Assembly: GCA_041392065.1 (NCBI GenBank)
Contig: JAWKMU010000004.1
Span: forward strand, 1-64,000
From: CAJQLB01 sp041392065
GTDB lineage: Bacteria; Bacteroidota; Bacteroidia; Flavobacteriales; Flavobacteriaceae
Length of the DNA: 64,000 nucleotides
Direction: 5' to 3'
The translations under genes and the position numbers were made by a program. Shown here piece by piece: positions 25,983 through 34,588 of this stretch; within the stretch, counting starts at the first letter, position 1; each line of letters begins with the position of its first letter. Below the pieces are notes generated by a model, which was not told the origin of the DNA, did no database searches, and saw nothing but the letters and a program-made list of their open reading frames with translations.

Positions 25983-26468
25983 ATGAAAAAACTATTCTTA
26001 TTTGCCTTAACTTCTTTCTTTTTTAGCTGCAATACTTCTGCACAAAAAAATGAAACTAAAGAAACATTTGCTGTTACTAAAACTGAAGCCGAATGGAAAA
26101 CTCAGCTTACTGATTTACAATACTATGTATTAAGAGAAGCTGGTACTGAACGTGCTTTTACAAGTCCTTTAAACGATAATAAAGAAAAAGGAGTTTATGT
26201 ATGTGCTGCTTGTAAAACTCCTTTATTTAAAAGTGAACATAAATTTGATTCTGGCACTGGCTGGCCAAGTTTTGATAGACCAATTGAAGGTAACGTTTCA
26301 TTTTCTGTAGATTACAATATTGGCTATGCCAGAAACGAAGAGCATTGCTCAACTTGTGGTGGCCATTTAGGGCATGTGTTTGATGATGGTCCTAGAGAAA
26401 CAACAGGTCAACGTCATTGTATAAATGGTGCTGCATTAAATTTTATTCCTGAAAAAAATGACCAATAG
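25983..26468 (+). CDS. msrB: Peptide-methionine (R)-S-oxide reductase, secreted
   Basis: 161 residues. The N-terminus is a signal peptide with a possible lipobox (SFFFSC). The MsrB core has two zinc pairs (CAACK and CSTCGGH), GTGWPSFDRPI, and the catalytic RHCINGAALNF. It reduces methionine R-sulfoxide in proteins, here outside the cytoplasm. It overlaps the next gene by 11 bp. Confidence 0.95.
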   Translation: MKKLFLFALTSFFFSCNTSAQKNETKETFAVTKTEAEWKTQLTDLQYYVLREAGTERAFTSPLNDNKEKGVYVCAACKTPLFKSEHKFDSGTGWPSFDRPIEGNVSFSVDYNIGYARNEEHCSTCGGHLGHVFDDGPRETTGQRHCINGAALNFIPEKNDQ

Positions 26469-27012
26469 TTATTTAACGAGTGCTATAAAACAATTTGAAT
26501 ATTACAAAAGTCTTGGCGAAAAAACTTTTTCTCAAATAAATGATACTGATATCCATTGGCAATATAATTCTGAAAGCAATAGCATTACAATTATTACGAA
26601 GCATTTGGTTGGGAATATGTTATCTAGATGGACTAACTTTTTAACCGAGGATGGTGAGAAAGCTTGGCGTGAACGTGACCAAGAATTTGAAAATACTTAC
26701 ACAAATAAAGAAGAAATGCTCAGAGCTTGGGAAAAAGGTTGGGCATGTTTGTTTGATGCATTAAGACCTATCAAATACAGTCAATTAGAACAAATTGTAT
26801 ACATAAGAAATCAAGGACATACAGTTACAGAAGCCATTAATAGACAATTAGCTCACTATGCATATCATGTTGGACAAATAGTATTTCTTGGTAAGATGAT
26901 ACAAGGCGATAATTGGCAATCTTTATCAATTCCAAAAGGAAAATCAAACGTCTACAATCAGGAAAAGTTTGCTAAAGAAAAAGAGCGAAAGCATTTTACT
27001 GACGAATTATAA
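26458..27012 (+). CDS. DUF1572 (DinB-like) family protein
   Basis: 184 residues, mostly helical: YLTSAIKQFEYYKSLGEKTFSQIND, HLVGNMLSRWTNFLTEDGEK, WRERDQEFE and QLAHYAYHVGQIVFLGKMI. This is the four-helix DinB-like fold, with His residues that could bind metal. Function is not established. Its start overlaps the msrB stop by 11 bp, suggesting coupling. Confidence 0.82.
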   Translation: MTNSYLTSAIKQFEYYKSLGEKTFSQINDTDIHWQYNSESNSITIITKHLVGNMLSRWTNFLTEDGEKAWRERDQEFENTYTNKEEMLRAWEKGWACLFDALRPIKYSQLEQIVYIRNQGHTVTEAINRQLAHYAYHVGQIVFLGKMIQGDNWQSLSIPKGKSNVYNQEKFAKEKERKHFTDEL

Positions 27013-27087
27013 AAACAAAATCCAAATTCTAAATTCCAAAACTTCTATAAATTAAACAAACCTTAAAACTCTAAAATAGTTTTGTAA

Positions 27088-27120
27088 TTTGTTATTTAGT
27101 TATTGGAGTTTTTACATTTG
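27088..27120 (+). promoter_or_regulatory. Candidate lpdA promoter
   Basis: TTTG at 27088-27091 and TACATTTG at 27113-27120 match the Bacteroidota -33/-7 pair with a 21-bp spacer, 45 bp before the lpdA ATG. Confidence 0.5.
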
Positions 27121-27164
27121 GTTTCGTAAATTCGTAGCTTCAAAAATCGACTAAAAATATTCTC

Positions 27165-28541
27165 ATGAGTAAATATGATATTATCGTTCTTGGTAGTGGT
27201 CCAGGTGGCTATGTAACTGCAATTAGAGCGTCTCAATTAGGATTTAAAACTGCAATTGTTGAAAAAGAAAGTCTTGGAGGTGTCTGCTTAAATTGGGGTT
27301 GTATTCCAACAAAAGCCTTACTAAAATCTGCTCAAGTATTTGAGTACTTAAAACATGCTGAAGATTATGGACTGTCAGTAAAAGATGCTGATAAAGATTT
27401 TGGTGCTGTTGTAAAACGTAGTCGTGGTGTTGCAGAAGGCATGAGTAAAGGCGTTCAGTTTTTAATGAAGAAAAATAAAATTGACGTTATTAACGGTTAC
27501 GGAAAAGTTAAACCTGGAAAAAAAGTTGATGTAGATGGAACAGAATATAGTGCAGACCATATCATAATTGCAACTGGAGCACGTTCTCGTGAGTTACCAA
27601 GCTTACCTCAAGATGGTAAAAAAGTAATTGGTTACAGAGAAGCGATGAGCTTAGACAAACAGCCTAAAAAGATGATTGTAGTAGGCTCTGGAGCCATTGG
27701 TGTTGAGTTTGCTTATTTTTATAATGCCTTAGGCACTGAGGTTACTATTGTTGAGTATATGCCAAAAATAGTTCCTGTAGAAGATGACGATGTCTCTAAA
27801 CAATTAGAACGCTCTTTCAAAAAAAGTGGTATAAATATTATGACTTCTGCTGAAGTGACAAGTGTTGATACTTCTGGAAAAGGTGTAAAAGCAACGGTTA
27901 AAACTAAAAAAGGTGAAGAAGTTCTTGAGGCTGACATTGTGCTTTCTGCAGTAGGAATTAAATCAAATATTGAAAATATTGGGCTTGAAGATGTTGGCAT
28001 TGTAACAGATAGAGATAAAATATTGGTGAACGATTATTACCAAACCAATATTCCTGGTTACTATGCCATTGGTGACGTAACTCCAGGACAAGCTTTGGCT
28101 CACGTAGCCTCTGCCGAAGGTATTTTATGTGTTGAAAAAATTGCTGGAATGCACGTTGAAGCTTTAGACTATGGCAATATTCCAGGTTGCACGTATTGCT
28201 CTCCTGAAATTGCAAGTGTAGGTTTAACCGAAGCTCAGGCCAAAGAGCAAGGTTATGATATTAAGGTAGGTAATTTTCCGTTTTCAGCCTCTGGAAAAGC
28301 GAGTGCTTCTGGAGCAAAAGATGGTTTTGTAAAAGTTATTTTTGATGCTAAGTATGGTGAATGGCTTGGATGCCACATGATTGGTGCTGGAGTAACAGAC
28401 ATGATTGCTGAAGCTGTTTTAGGTAGAAAACTTGAAACTACAGGACATGAAGTATTAAAAGCTGTACATCCTCATCCAACCATGAGTGAAGCTGTAATGG
28501 AAGCTGTAGCTGCTGCTTATGGTGAAGTGATACATTTATAA
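27165..28541 (+). CDS. lpdA: Dihydrolipoyl dehydrogenase
   Basis: 458 residues. It reoxidises dihydrolipoamide for the 2-oxoacid dehydrogenase and glycine cleavage complexes, using FAD and NAD+. Seen: FAD-binding VLGSGPGGYVTAIRA, the redox-active GGVCLNWGCIPTKAL disulfide, NAD-binding VVGSGAIGVEFA, FAD-binding YAIGDVTPG and the C-terminal dimerisation motif HPHPTMSEAV with the catalytic His. No E1 or E2 gene is adjacent. Confidence 0.97.
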   Translation: MSKYDIIVLGSGPGGYVTAIRASQLGFKTAIVEKESLGGVCLNWGCIPTKALLKSAQVFEYLKHAEDYGLSVKDADKDFGAVVKRSRGVAEGMSKGVQFLMKKNKIDVINGYGKVKPGKKVDVDGTEYSADHIIIATGARSRELPSLPQDGKKVIGYREAMSLDKQPKKMIVVGSGAIGVEFAYFYNALGTEVTIVEYMPKIVPVEDDDVSKQLERSFKKSGINIMTSAEVTSVDTSGKGVKATVKTKKGEEVLEADIVLSAVGIKSNIENIGLEDVGIVTDRDKILVNDYYQTNIPGYYAIGDVTPGQALAHVASAEGILCVEKIAGMHVEALDYGNIPGCTYCSPEIASVGLTEAQAKEQGYDIKVGNFPFSASGKASASGAKDGFVKVIFDAKYGEWLGCHMIGAGVTDMIAEAVLGRKLETTGHEVLKAVHPHPTMSEAVMEAVAAAYGEVIHL

Positions 28542-28545
28542 GATT

Positions 28546-28573
28546 GAAGTCGGAAGACAGAAGTTAGAAGACT
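28546..28573 (+). repeat. Four degenerate 7-bp tandem repeats
   Basis: GAAGTCG, GAAGACA, GAAGTTA and GAAGACT follow directly after the lpdA stop. This is short low-complexity intergenic DNA before the terminator; no function is visible. Confidence 0.6.
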
Positions 28574-28579
28574 AAATAT

Positions 28580-28609
28580 AAAAGCGATTCGATTGAATCG
28601 CTTTTTTTA
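28580..28609 (+). terminator. Terminator of lpdA
   Basis: AAAGCGATTC and GAATCGCTTTTTTT form a strong stem with a GATT loop and a T run. Confidence 0.9.
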
Positions 28610-28621
28610 TATCTTTCAAAA

Positions 28622-29278
28622 ATGAAATTAAACTTACCTTTTTACTTTTTAATTTTAGCAGTAGCTTTTTCAAGTTGTGGTGTTGGACATGAATCAACTA
28701 AATCTAATAGAGAAATTTCTCTACAAATGGTTGAAGCATATAAAAAATGTGAAGATCCTGTTGAAGTACTTGACAAACCAGATAAGCCTCATTTATTAAC
28801 TAATTTAAGTGACTTATCTTTTTCAACTGCATATACTTCAATCTATACGCACCATATTAAAGCTGATTCATTAGAGAAAGATTCTATAAGGTTTTTATAT
28901 GCCAGAAATATAAAAAGCTTAATCAAAAATGCTTTTCCTAACATTGAAATGACTAACGACTCTGTCCTTTTAAGAAAAAATTATTTTTATATAGCAAAAA
29001 ATTCTAATGCATTAGTTCTAACTAAAAGACCTAATAAAAATATAGAAAAATATAAGTTAAAAGCCTATGGATCTAATAAGCAACTTTTTATTAATATTAA
29101 TTCTTTTCTAGGAAAAATGAAGTTTCCAACTAATGTTAGTATAAACGTTTTTGATACTCAAAACAATAAACTTCTTTACAGTGATTACCTCCAATATGAA
29201 TGTGATATAAGAGACTATGAAACCTTAGAAAAAGTAATCTCTTACGGTTTATTAAAACTTAAAGAAAACTTTGAATAG
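28622..29278 (+). CDS. Hypothetical lipoprotein
   Basis: 218 residues, with a lipoprotein signal (FYFLILAVAFSSC). I recognise no family. The mature part has mixed helix and strand character (FLYARNIKSLIKNAFPNIEM, INVFDTQNNKLLYSDYLQYEC). The last 20 bp overlap the 3' end of the converging aroQ gene, an unusual arrangement without room for a terminator. Confidence 0.7.
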   Translation: MKLNLPFYFLILAVAFSSCGVGHESTKSNREISLQMVEAYKKCEDPVEVLDKPDKPHLLTNLSDLSFSTAYTSIYTHHIKADSLEKDSIRFLYARNIKSLIKNAFPNIEMTNDSVLLRKNYFYIAKNSNALVLTKRPNKNIEKYKLKAYGSNKQLFININSFLGKMKFPTNVSINVFDTQNNKLLYSDYLQYECDIRDYETLEKVISYGLLKLKENFE

Positions 29279-29675
29279 CCAACTCATAACTTTGCAATCC
29301 AAAACCTATAATGACACCTTTGGCATTAGGTGACACAAACGATTTATGCCTAAACTCTTCCCTGTCAAACGTATTTGATATATGAACTTCTACAACTGGA
29401 GTTTCTATAGCTTTTACTGCATCACCAATACCAACAGAAGTGTGTGTGTATGCAGCAGCATTTAAAATGATACCATCATAAGAAAAACCTGTTTCATGTA
29501 ACTTATTAATAAGCTCACCTTCAACATTTGATTGAAAATACTCTAAACTAACTTGAGGATATTTCTCTTTTACAGTTTCAAAAAACTCAGTGAACGATAA
29601 GTTACCATAAACATTAGGTTCTCGTTTGCCTAACAAGTTTAGGTTTGGTCCATTAATAATGATAAGTTTCTTCAT
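29259..29675 (-). CDS. aroQ: Type II 3-dehydroquinate dehydratase
   Basis: 138 residues. It converts 3-dehydroquinate to 3-dehydroshikimate in the shikimate pathway. Conserved: INGPNLNLLGKREPNVYG with the catalytic Tyr, SNVEGELINKLHE, ILNAAAYTHTSVGIGDA, and VEVHISN..REEFRHKS. It is a small cytosolic enzyme of normal size. Its 3' end overlaps the hypothetical lipoprotein gene. Confidence 0.96.
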   Translation of the reverse strand: MKKLIIINGPNLNLLGKREPNVYGNLSFTEFFETVKEKYPQVSLEYFQSNVEGELINKLHETGFSYDGIILNAAAYTHTSVGIGDAVKAIETPVVEVHISNTFDREEFRHKSFVSPNAKGVIIGFGLQSYELAIQSFL

Positions 29676-29702
29676 AATTCAAATGTATCAAAAAATAATG
29701 CA

Positions 29703-29732
29703 TAAAAAAACCGAAGCAAAGCTTCGGTTTTA
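29703..29732 (-). terminator. Terminator of the 159-residue barrel protein gene
   Basis: ACCGAAGC and GCTTCGGT form a stem with an AAA loop, flanked by A and T tracts. It separates this gene from aroQ. Confidence 0.88.
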
Positions 29733-29750
29733 TATAAAGGTAATTTACTA

Positions 29751-30230
29751 TTACCAAGCATATCCAATTGAAACTCCTATACTAACAGCTGCTGAGTTTA
29801 CAGAAACTGCTAAATCGTCAGAGCTTCCTGTAACAAAGCCCAATCCTGCAAAAACATCCAATAAAAAATGTTCTCCAAAAATCCATTGGTGTCCAGCTTC
29901 GCCACCTATAGAAAAGAAACCAGCAGAATTATCAAAATCATCTTCTAAAGAAAAATAACCAACAGAAGGTCCAGCATGCCATCCTCTTAAGGCTTCATCG
30001 CTCGAAAAATAGAATCTGTACTCTGCGCCAGCTCCAAAACCAGAAACGTCAGAAATGTTGTAATACAATCCTGAAACTGTTAAAGTCTGAGCATCGCTAG
30101 TAGAAAATTCAAATCCTGCATTAGCTACTCCAAACGCCAATCCGATTGGGTTTGCCTTAATTGCTTGCTCTTGAGCATTTGTACTTAATGTGAATGCAAC
30201 AATAGCCGCAACAAATAATAATTTTTTCAT
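29751..30230 (-). CDS. Small outer-membrane beta-barrel-like protein
   Basis: 159 residues with a signal peptide (AAIVAFTLSTNAQ). Alternating-residue strands with many Gly and aromatic residues follow (GLAFGVANAGFEFS, YFSLEDDFDNSAGFFSIGGEAG, LDVFAGLGFVTG), ending IGVSIGYAW. This fits an 8-stranded barrel such as the OmpW/OprF-like porin-like families. Function unknown. Confidence 0.75.
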   Translation of the reverse strand: MKKLLFVAAIVAFTLSTNAQEQAIKANPIGLAFGVANAGFEFSTSDAQTLTVSGLYYNISDVSGFGAGAEYRFYFSSDEALRGWHAGPSVGYFSLEDDFDNSAGFFSIGGEAGHQWIFGEHFLLDVFAGLGFVTGSSDDLAVSVNSAAVSIGVSIGYAW

Positions 30231-30339
30231 AATAGATTTGTTTTAAGTTTTTAAAATTTATAGTTGGCGAAAATAGAATGAAAAAAAATATGCGCAAGAA
30301 ATTATTCACATATAATATAAGATTATTCTTTTAAGACAA

Positions 30340-30370
30340 TAAAAAAGGAAGCCAATGGCTTCCTTTTTTA
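30340..30370 (-). terminator. Terminator of the 173-residue barrel protein gene
   Basis: AAAAAAGGAAGCC and GGCTTCCTTTTTT around AAT form a perfect 13-bp stem. Confidence 0.9.
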
Positions 30371-30387
30371 ATAACAAATATTATTAA

Positions 30388-30909
30388 TTATAGATGAATT
30401 GCAAATCCAATTAAGAACTGGAAAGCATCATCATAAAAATCACTATTCATAGATAAATTATAACGCAAAGTTGGTTCTATACTAACATTGTCAGCTACAA
30501 ACCATGCATATCCACCTTGAAGTCCTACATAAGATGGGTTTTCATCTACATCTTTATAACTAACCCCTGTGTAATCAACACCAACTGGAAACTCATCAGC
30601 AATGTAATATTTTGCACCAATCTTGTAACTAAATGCAGAGTAGTCCTCACCAAAATCAGAATAACCCAAACCTGCCTTAATTGCTAAATTTTCTTTAACA
30701 AAATAACCTGCTTCAGCTCCAGCAGACCACATAGTATTACCATCTTCAGAGGCTAAAGAAAAAGCAGTACTACCAGTTGACCATGAACCAGTATTAACTT
30801 CAATTACCCAACTACCTTCAGATAAAGCATTACCAGATTGCTCATCACCTTGTGCATTTACGTTAAATGCGAATAACGCAACTGCTACTAATAAAATCAA
30901 TTTTTTCAT
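30388..30909 (-). CDS. Outer-membrane beta-barrel protein
   Basis: 173 residues from the ATG at 30909, which starts a clean signal peptide (MKKLILLVAVALFAFNVNAQ); the in-frame TTG further upstream adds 21 unrelated residues. The mature part alternates strands (WVIEVNTGSW, AGAEAGYFVKENLAIKAGLGYSDFG, SYKIGAKYYIAD) and ends FLIGFAIHL. It resembles porin-family or OmpW-like small barrels. It is similar in size and layout to its downstream neighbour, though the two are not close copies. Confidence 0.78.
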   Translation of the reverse strand: MKKLILLVAVALFAFNVNAQGDEQSGNALSEGSWVIEVNTGSWSTGSTAFSLASEDGNTMWSAGAEAGYFVKENLAIKAGLGYSDFGEDYSAFSYKIGAKYYIADEFPVGVDYTGVSYKDVDENPSYVGLQGGYAWFVADNVSIEPTLRYNLSMNSDFYDDAFQFLIGFAIHL

Positions 30910-30999
30910 AATTTGTAAATTTAGTTTTATGATTAATTGAATCAAATAAAGTGATTTTATTAACAATCTCAAAAAAAAATGTTGAAAACTTTATAAATA

Positions 31000-31040
31000 T
31001 ACGTATAATTACGTAGTTTTTAACTGTAATATATTACGTA
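31000..31040. promoter_or_regulatory. TACGTA motif cluster upstream of xerD and the barrel gene
   Basis: TACGTA occurs at 31000-31005, 31010-31015 and 31035-31040; the first two form TACGTA-N4-TACGTA. The gap lies between divergent genes. The same N4-spaced pair occurs at 52887-52902. Confidence 0.4.
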
Positions 31041-31067
31041 CAAATTGTTAGTAACTGTATTTTTTGC

Positions 31068-31964
31068 ATGAATTGGGATCAAGCCATACAAGATTTTTCA
31101 ACGTATTTAAAGCTGGAAAGAGGTTTATCTAAAAACTCTATTTCGAGTTATGCTCTTGATTTAAACAAACTAAAATCTTATTTAGAAGAACATAAAGCAA
31201 ATTCATCTCCTGTAAATATTAAGGCTAATGTTGTACAAGAATTTATTTATGATGCTGCTAAAACATTAAATGCAAGAAGTCAATCACGTCTTATTTCTGC
31301 TTTACGTGGTTTTTTTGATTACTTGATTTTTGAAAATTATAGAGAAACTAACCCTCTAGCATTAATCGAATCGCCAAAAATAGGTAGGAAACTACCAGAT
31401 ACTTTATCTATTGAAGAAATAGATAAAATTATTTTGGCTATAGATTTAGGAAATCCTCAAGGAGAACGTAATAGAGCAATAATTGAAACGCTATATAGTT
31501 GTGGTTTGCGTGTTAGCGAACTGACTAATCTTAAAATTTCAGACTTATTTTTTGATGAAGGATTTATTAAAGTTACTGGAAAAGGCAACAAACAACGTTT
31601 TGTTCCTATTAGTCCTTTAACTCAAAAATATATTAATATCTACAAAAACGAAGTAAGAATCCACATTCCTATTATTGAAATATATAGTGATGTCTTATTC
31701 TTAAATAGAAGAGGAAAACAACTTACAAGAGCTATGATTTTTACCATTGTGAAGCAATTAACTGAAAAAGCCGGAATACAAAAAAGTATTTCTCCACATA
31801 CATTTAGGCACTCTTTTGCCACTCATCTACTTGAAAACGGAGCCGATTTAAGAGCTATACAATTAATGCTAGGTCATGAGAGTATTACAACAACCGAAAT
31901 TTACACTCATATAGATAAATCTCATTTAACCAAAGTGATTAATACGTATCATCCTAGAAAATAA
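31068..31964 (+). CDS. xerD: Site-specific tyrosine recombinase XerD
   Basis: 298 residues. The N-terminal SAM-like core-binding part includes DFSTYLKLERGLSKNSISSYALDL. The catalytic part shows Arg in LYSCGLRVSELTNL, Lys in VTGKGNKQRFVPI, HTFRHSFATHLLENGADLR, LGHESITTTEIYTHI with the nucleophilic Tyr. It resolves chromosome dimers at dif with XerC. It has no integron-integrase extra domain and looks like the housekeeping copy. Confidence 0.93.
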   Translation: MNWDQAIQDFSTYLKLERGLSKNSISSYALDLNKLKSYLEEHKANSSPVNIKANVVQEFIYDAAKTLNARSQSRLISALRGFFDYLIFENYRETNPLALIESPKIGRKLPDTLSIEEIDKIILAIDLGNPQGERNRAIIETLYSCGLRVSELTNLKISDLFFDEGFIKVTGKGNKQRFVPISPLTQKYINIYKNEVRIHIPIIEIYSDVLFLNRRGKQLTRAMIFTIVKQLTEKAGIQKSISPHTFRHSFATHLLENGADLRAIQLMLGHESITTTEIYTHIDKSHLTKVINTYHPRK

Positions 31965-31995
31965 AAAAGCATCCAGAAAAACTGAATGCTTTTAA
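31964..31995. terminator. Terminator between xerD and rny
   Basis: AAAGCATcCAG and CTGaATGCTTT pair with one mismatch around AAAAA. It directly overlaps the xerD stop region and may serve both converging genes. Confidence 0.75.
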
Positions 31996-32019
31996 AAATA
32001 AATTAATGTTTATAGTTTC

Positions 32020-33597
32020 TTATTTAGCAATATTTACTGCACGAGTTTCTCTTATTACTGTAATTTTTACTTGACCAGGATAAGTCATGTCTGTTTGAAT
32101 TTTTTGTGATATTTCAAAAGAAAGTTGAGCTGCTTTATCATCAGTTACTTTTTCGCTTTCTACAATAACACGCAACTCACGACCTGCTTGTATGGCATAA
32201 GCCTTTTTAACTCCGCTAAATCCAAAAGCAATATCCTCGAGGTCTTTAAGTCGTTGAATATAGGAGTCTAATACTTGACGTCGTGCTCCAGGTCGTGCTC
32301 CAGAGATGGCATCGCAAACCTGCACAATTGGTGACAACAATGAGGTCATTTCTATCTCGTCATGATGTGCTCCAATAGCGTTACAGACCTCTTCTTTCTC
32401 GCCGTGTTTTTCTGCCCATTGCATACCAAGAATTGCGTGAGGTGTCTCCATATCAACTTCTGCATCTGGAACTTTTCCAATATCATGCAATAATCCTGCA
32501 CGTTTGGCAAGTTTTGGGTTTATACCGAGTTCTGCTGCCATTACGCCACAAAGTTTAGCAACTTCTCTGGAGTGTTGTAATAAGTTTTGACCATAAGACG
32601 AACGATATTTCATACGTCCAACCATCTTAATAAGCTCAGGATGCAAACCATGTATGCCTAAATCAATTACAGTACGTTTTCCAACTTCAATAATTTCTTG
32701 GTCAATTTGTTTTTTGGTTTTTTGAACTATTTCTTCAATTCTCGCAGGATGAATTCTGCCGTCAGTTACAAGTTTGTGTAATGATAATCTTGCAATTTCA
32801 CGCCTTACAGAATCGAAACAAGAAAGAATAATAGCTTCTGGAGTATCATCAACAATAATCTCAACTCCAGTTGCTGCTTCTATAGCTCTAATATTTCGTC
32901 CTTCACGACCAATTATTCGACCTTTTACGTCATCAGATTCTATATTAAATACAGAGACACAATTGTCTATAGCCTCTTCTGTTCCAATACGTTGAATGGT
33001 GTTAATAATGATTTTCTTGGCTTCTTGCTGTGCTGTCATTTTGGCTTCTTCCATTTTGTCTTGCACATAAGCCATGGCCTCATTTTTAGCCTCTCCTTTT
33101 AGAGATTCTACCAGTTGATCTTTAGCTTCTTCAGCCGACAAACCCGAAATAACCTCAAGTTGTTGCACTTGGCTTTTGTGTAACTTATCTAACTCATCTT
33201 TGCGCTTGTCAAGATGCTCGAGCCTATAATTATAGTCGTTTATTTTTTCTTCGACTTCAGTGTTTAATTTCTTTCCTTTAGCAAGTTCTGAAGATACTTG
33301 GGATTCCTTATCACGGATTCTCTTTTCGGCTTCTGCCATTTTTTTATCGCGCGATAATATTACTTTTTCGTGTTCGGATTTAAGCTCTATAAATTTTTCT
33401 TTTGCTTGAAGAATTTTATCTTTCCTTATTGATTCGCCTTCGTTATTGGCTTCCTTTAAAATAGTTTCGGCTTCCTTTTTGGCATTTTTAACCAATTTAG
33501 ATGCATTGTTCTTTTCGAGTGATTTTGCTATTACAAAGCCTATTATCAATCCTACTATTATACTTCCAACAATTAATAAAATTGTGTTCGTTTCCAT
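32020..33597 (-). CDS. rny: Ribonuclease Y
   Basis: 525 residues. One N-terminal membrane span (TILLIVGSIIVGLIIGFVIA), a long coiled coil (about 30-210, Lys/Glu-rich), a KH domain (GRIIGREGRNIRAIEAATGV) and an HD domain with HSREVAKL and LLHDIGKVPD. This endonuclease starts mRNA decay at the inner membrane. Upstream on the same strand are the 6S RNA, zapA and the ZapB-like gene. Confidence 0.96.
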   Translation of the reverse strand: METNTILLIVGSIIVGLIIGFVIAKSLEKNNASKLVKNAKKEAETILKEANNEGESIRKDKILQAKEKFIELKSEHEKVILSRDKKMAEAEKRIRDKESQVSSELAKGKKLNTEVEEKINDYNYRLEHLDKRKDELDKLHKSQVQQLEVISGLSAEEAKDQLVESLKGEAKNEAMAYVQDKMEEAKMTAQQEAKKIIINTIQRIGTEEAIDNCVSVFNIESDDVKGRIIGREGRNIRAIEAATGVEIIVDDTPEAIILSCFDSVRREIARLSLHKLVTDGRIHPARIEEIVQKTKKQIDQEIIEVGKRTVIDLGIHGLHPELIKMVGRMKYRSSYGQNLLQHSREVAKLCGVMAAELGINPKLAKRAGLLHDIGKVPDAEVDMETPHAILGMQWAEKHGEKEEVCNAIGAHHDEIEMTSLLSPIVQVCDAISGARPGARRQVLDSYIQRLKDLEDIAFGFSGVKKAYAIQAGRELRVIVESEKVTDDKAAQLSFEISQKIQTDMTYPGQVKITVIRETRAVNIAK

Positions 33598-33615
33598 TTT
33601 GTTTTAGTTAGTTTT

Positions 33616-33790
33616 AAAAAAAAAGCCTACACCAGTTGAGGTTTTGTATGAACTCCTTAAAAACAAGTTTAGGGCTAACAAGCTGATCAAGTATCTGCTC
33701 AAAGGCAGCTCGCTTTTACAACTTCAACTCACCCTTTTTAAAGAATTAACGTTGAGTTCATCAAAAAAATAACTAATGTAGGCAGTAACC
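33616..33790 (-). ncRNA. ssrS: Probable 6S RNA
   Basis: The zapA-rny gap holds a structured RNA on the minus strand. The 5' segment over 33771-33783 and the 3' segment over 33625-33637 pair over 13 bp (GCCTACA with TGTAGGC, continued through two G-U pairs). A second helix ATGAACTC/GAGTTCAT follows, then an open middle of about 60 nt and an inner hairpin built on AGCTG/CAGCT. A T run after the 3' arm would end the transcript. Closing stem, large bubble and apical stem are the 6S layout, and zapA adjacency is the position known for 6S in many bacteria. Ends are approximate. Confidence 0.75.
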
Positions 33791-33810
33791 TTTATTATAT
33801 ATTAAAGAAC

Positions 33811-34104
33811 TTAAGAGTTTAAATACTCTTTAAGAAGTTGATCCATAGCTACAAGCTTTTCTTCAACTTCTTCATTTAAATATTCGTTTTCAATAGTTTT
33901 CTGTTCGTTTTGAGACGCAAACTGCAATGCACACATTGCCAATACATCTTGTTTATCACGAACAGAATAACTTTGCTCAAATTGTTTAATCATGGCATCT
34001 ATTTTCTGAGCCGCTTTGCGTAATCCTTCTTCCTGTTTAGGGTCAATAGTTAATGGATAAACTCTATTTGCTATTGACAGCTTTATTTTAAGCTTCTCTG
34101 ACAT
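33811..34104 (-). CDS. zapA: Cell division protein ZapA
   Basis: 97 residues. KIKLSIANRVYPLTIDPKQEEGLRKAAQKIDAMI is the ZapA N-terminal domain; a coiled-coil C-terminus (NEQKTIENEYLNEEVEEKLVAMDQLL) follows. ZapA crosslinks FtsZ filaments at the division ring. It is preceded by a coiled-coil gene 13 bp upstream. Confidence 0.92.
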   Translation of the reverse strand: MSEKLKIKLSIANRVYPLTIDPKQEEGLRKAAQKIDAMIKQFEQSYSVRDKQDVLAMCALQFASQNEQKTIENEYLNEEVEEKLVAMDQLLKEYLNS

Positions 34105-34117
34105 TTATACGTTGCCT

Positions 34118-34408
34118 TTACTCTGATAATTGGGAAATACAATGATCTATTTCCCTTATTAATCCATTTATTTTGAGCTTTGCTTCTCTTTTACTTTCGT
34201 CACTGCCTAATATTGAATTAGCTAATTTTAGCGATTCATACTTTTCTTCCCAAGAACTAATTATCTTTTCTTGATGAACCGTTTTTTTTTGAGTAGCTTC
34301 TAAGTCTGCTTGTAATTTTGCATTGTTTTGCTTTAAAACCTCAAGTTTGTGCAAAACCTTGCTTATTCTATTCTCTAAGGAATCTACAACAGACTCAATA
34401 TTACTCAT
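34118..34408 (-). CDS. ZapB-like coiled-coil protein
   Basis: 96 residues, nearly all predicted coiled coil with heptad Leu/Ile spacing (VVDSLENRISKVLHKLEVLKQNNAKLQADLE). No enzymatic motif. Position immediately before zapA suggests a cell-division partner such as ZapB, but short coiled coils give weak homology and this remains inference. Confidence 0.7.
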   Translation of the reverse strand: MSNIESVVDSLENRISKVLHKLEVLKQNNAKLQADLEATQKKTVHQEKIISSWEEKYESLKLANSILGSDESKREAKLKINGLIREIDHCISQLSE

Positions 34409-34588
34409 TTATATAATTCAATACTAACTACACAAAGTTAACACACCTATCTTTAATTAGCAATTGTTTTTACTTAAAATTCTGAAATTATTAATTATCA
34501 GTTCATTACAATATTTTTATGCAGCTGTAGTTTATACTTTGCCAGTTTAAAGCAATTTAATATTTTAGCAATAACATCAATAAATTAT

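Noticed and set aside
31068..31964. XerD as the integrase of the attC-like cassette
   Set aside because: It has normal housekeeping XerD length and motifs, no integron-specific insert, and lies 21 kb away.
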